NCBI GenBank assembly: GCA_050698355.1
Contig: JBOHBN010000007.1
Span: 1 to 33,323, forward strand
DNA: 33,323 nt
Direction of reading: 5' to 3'
Source of the DNA: JBOHBN01 sp050698355
GTDB lineage: Bacteria > Actinomycetota > Actinomycetes > Streptosporangiales > WHST01
The notes under the pieces are model-generated. The model was not told where the DNA came from. It was given only the letters and a program-made list of their open reading frames with translations, and did no database searches. Every line of letters starts with the position of its first letter. The stretch's first letter is position 1. Positions 33,034-33,323 of this stretch are shown here, in pieces. The position numbers were made by a program, and so were the translations under genes.

Positions 33034-33068
33034 GCCCCATGCTCCCAGACCCGGCACCCCGGTACGGC

Positions 33069-33323
33069 TCAGCTGCCGGCCCGCTCCTTGAGGCGCTCGC
33101 GCTGCGGGACGACGACGTACTTGGGGTCGCGCGCGGAGGCGACACCTGCCTCGAAGACGCCGAACCGGGTTGCCACACCCGCGGCGAGGTACGACACACC
33201 AGCCGCCGCGGAGGCGACCCGGCTGCGCCTGCCCACAAGCGACAGGCCCGCGCCGACGCCGGTCAGGACCCGGGCGGCGCGCAGCAGCCGTCCGGGACGC
33301 CCGATGCGGTACGGCTCGGAGAC
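33069..33323 (-). CDS. NrfD/PsrC-type membrane subunit, C-terminal part (cut by window)
   Basis: A reading frame open from the window edge to TGA at 33071-33069 encodes 84 residues. They begin VSEPYRIGRPGRLLRAARVLTGVGAGL and end ATRFGVFEAGVASARDPKYVVVPQRERLKER, then AGS. The FxVFEAGxxSAxDPKYxVxPQRERL ending is what I recall from actinobacterial NrfD/polysulfide-reductase-like membrane subunits, which pass electrons between the quinone pool and an iron-sulfur partner. The two hydrophobic stretches fit the last helices. Family call is from the tail only. It ends 36 nt before the ChaA start, same strand. Confidence 0.65.
   Translation of the reverse strand, partial: VSEPYRIGRPGRLLRAARVLTGVGAGLSLVGRRSRVASAAAGVSYLAAGVATRFGVFEAGVASARDPKYVVVPQRERLKERAGS

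Overview
The window is high-GC, densely packed DNA with GTG and TTG starts, four-base gene overlaps and leaderless-looking starts. The gene content is typical of Actinomycetota: a prfB/ftsE/ftsX/smpB block, a 1,628-residue NAD-glutamate dehydrogenase of the large 180-kDa class, an actinobacterial Tad pilus locus, and a GatB/YqeY-like protein of actinobacterial type. It looks chromosomal. I found no rRNA, tRNA, CRISPR array, insertion sequence or phage genes. Genus cannot be called from what I can see.

Region 1 (30-5644, + strand) is a five-gene unit: an IclR regulator, an OPT-superfamily transporter, an M29/NicX-like metalloenzyme, an S33 proline-iminopeptidase-like hydrolase and an AroM-family protein. 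It reads as an uncharacterised uptake-and-breakdown pathway for a peptide or peptide-like (perhaps aromatic) compound. A perfect 21-bp inverted repeat sits between the third and fourth genes. Region 2 (5668-8400) is accessory: a frameshifted PAF-acetylhydrolase-like gene, a toxin/antitoxin-like pair whose toxin appears to lack its N-terminus, a leaderless-looking GatB/YqeY-like gene, and a DUF6653-type membrane protein running 100 bp into the antisense of the next gene.

Region 3 (8301-13938, - strand) is housekeeping: prfB, then ftsE, ftsX, smpB and a class B penicillin-binding lipoprotein. A small zinc-ribbon membrane protein lies on the opposite strand between prfB and ftsE. Region 4 (13969-15467) holds a PPOX-type flavoprotein gene that has lost its core, a one-helix membrane protein and a repeat-containing secreted protein. 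Region 5 (15535-20100, - strand) is a compact tadA-tadB-tadC-flp-tadE-tadE-tadG run with translational coupling at most junctions. It lacks TadZ and prepilin peptidase.

Region 6 (20310-33323) holds a small conserved protein, an EamA/RhtA-like exporter, the NAD-glutamate dehydrogenase, an MFS transporter preceded by a possible leaderless 14-codon uORF, a P5C dehydrogenase (pruA), an LtrA-like protein, a methyltransferase, a ChaA-type Ca2+/H+ antiporter split by one in-frame UGA, and the 3' end of an NrfD-type gene cut by the window edge. PruA makes glutamate and the large GDH oxidises it to 2-oxoglutarate, so this region covers proline/glutamate catabolism. The gap between GDH and the EamA gene holds an 88-bp imperfect palindrome whose arm mismatches are all G-U pairs in RNA read from the GDH strand.
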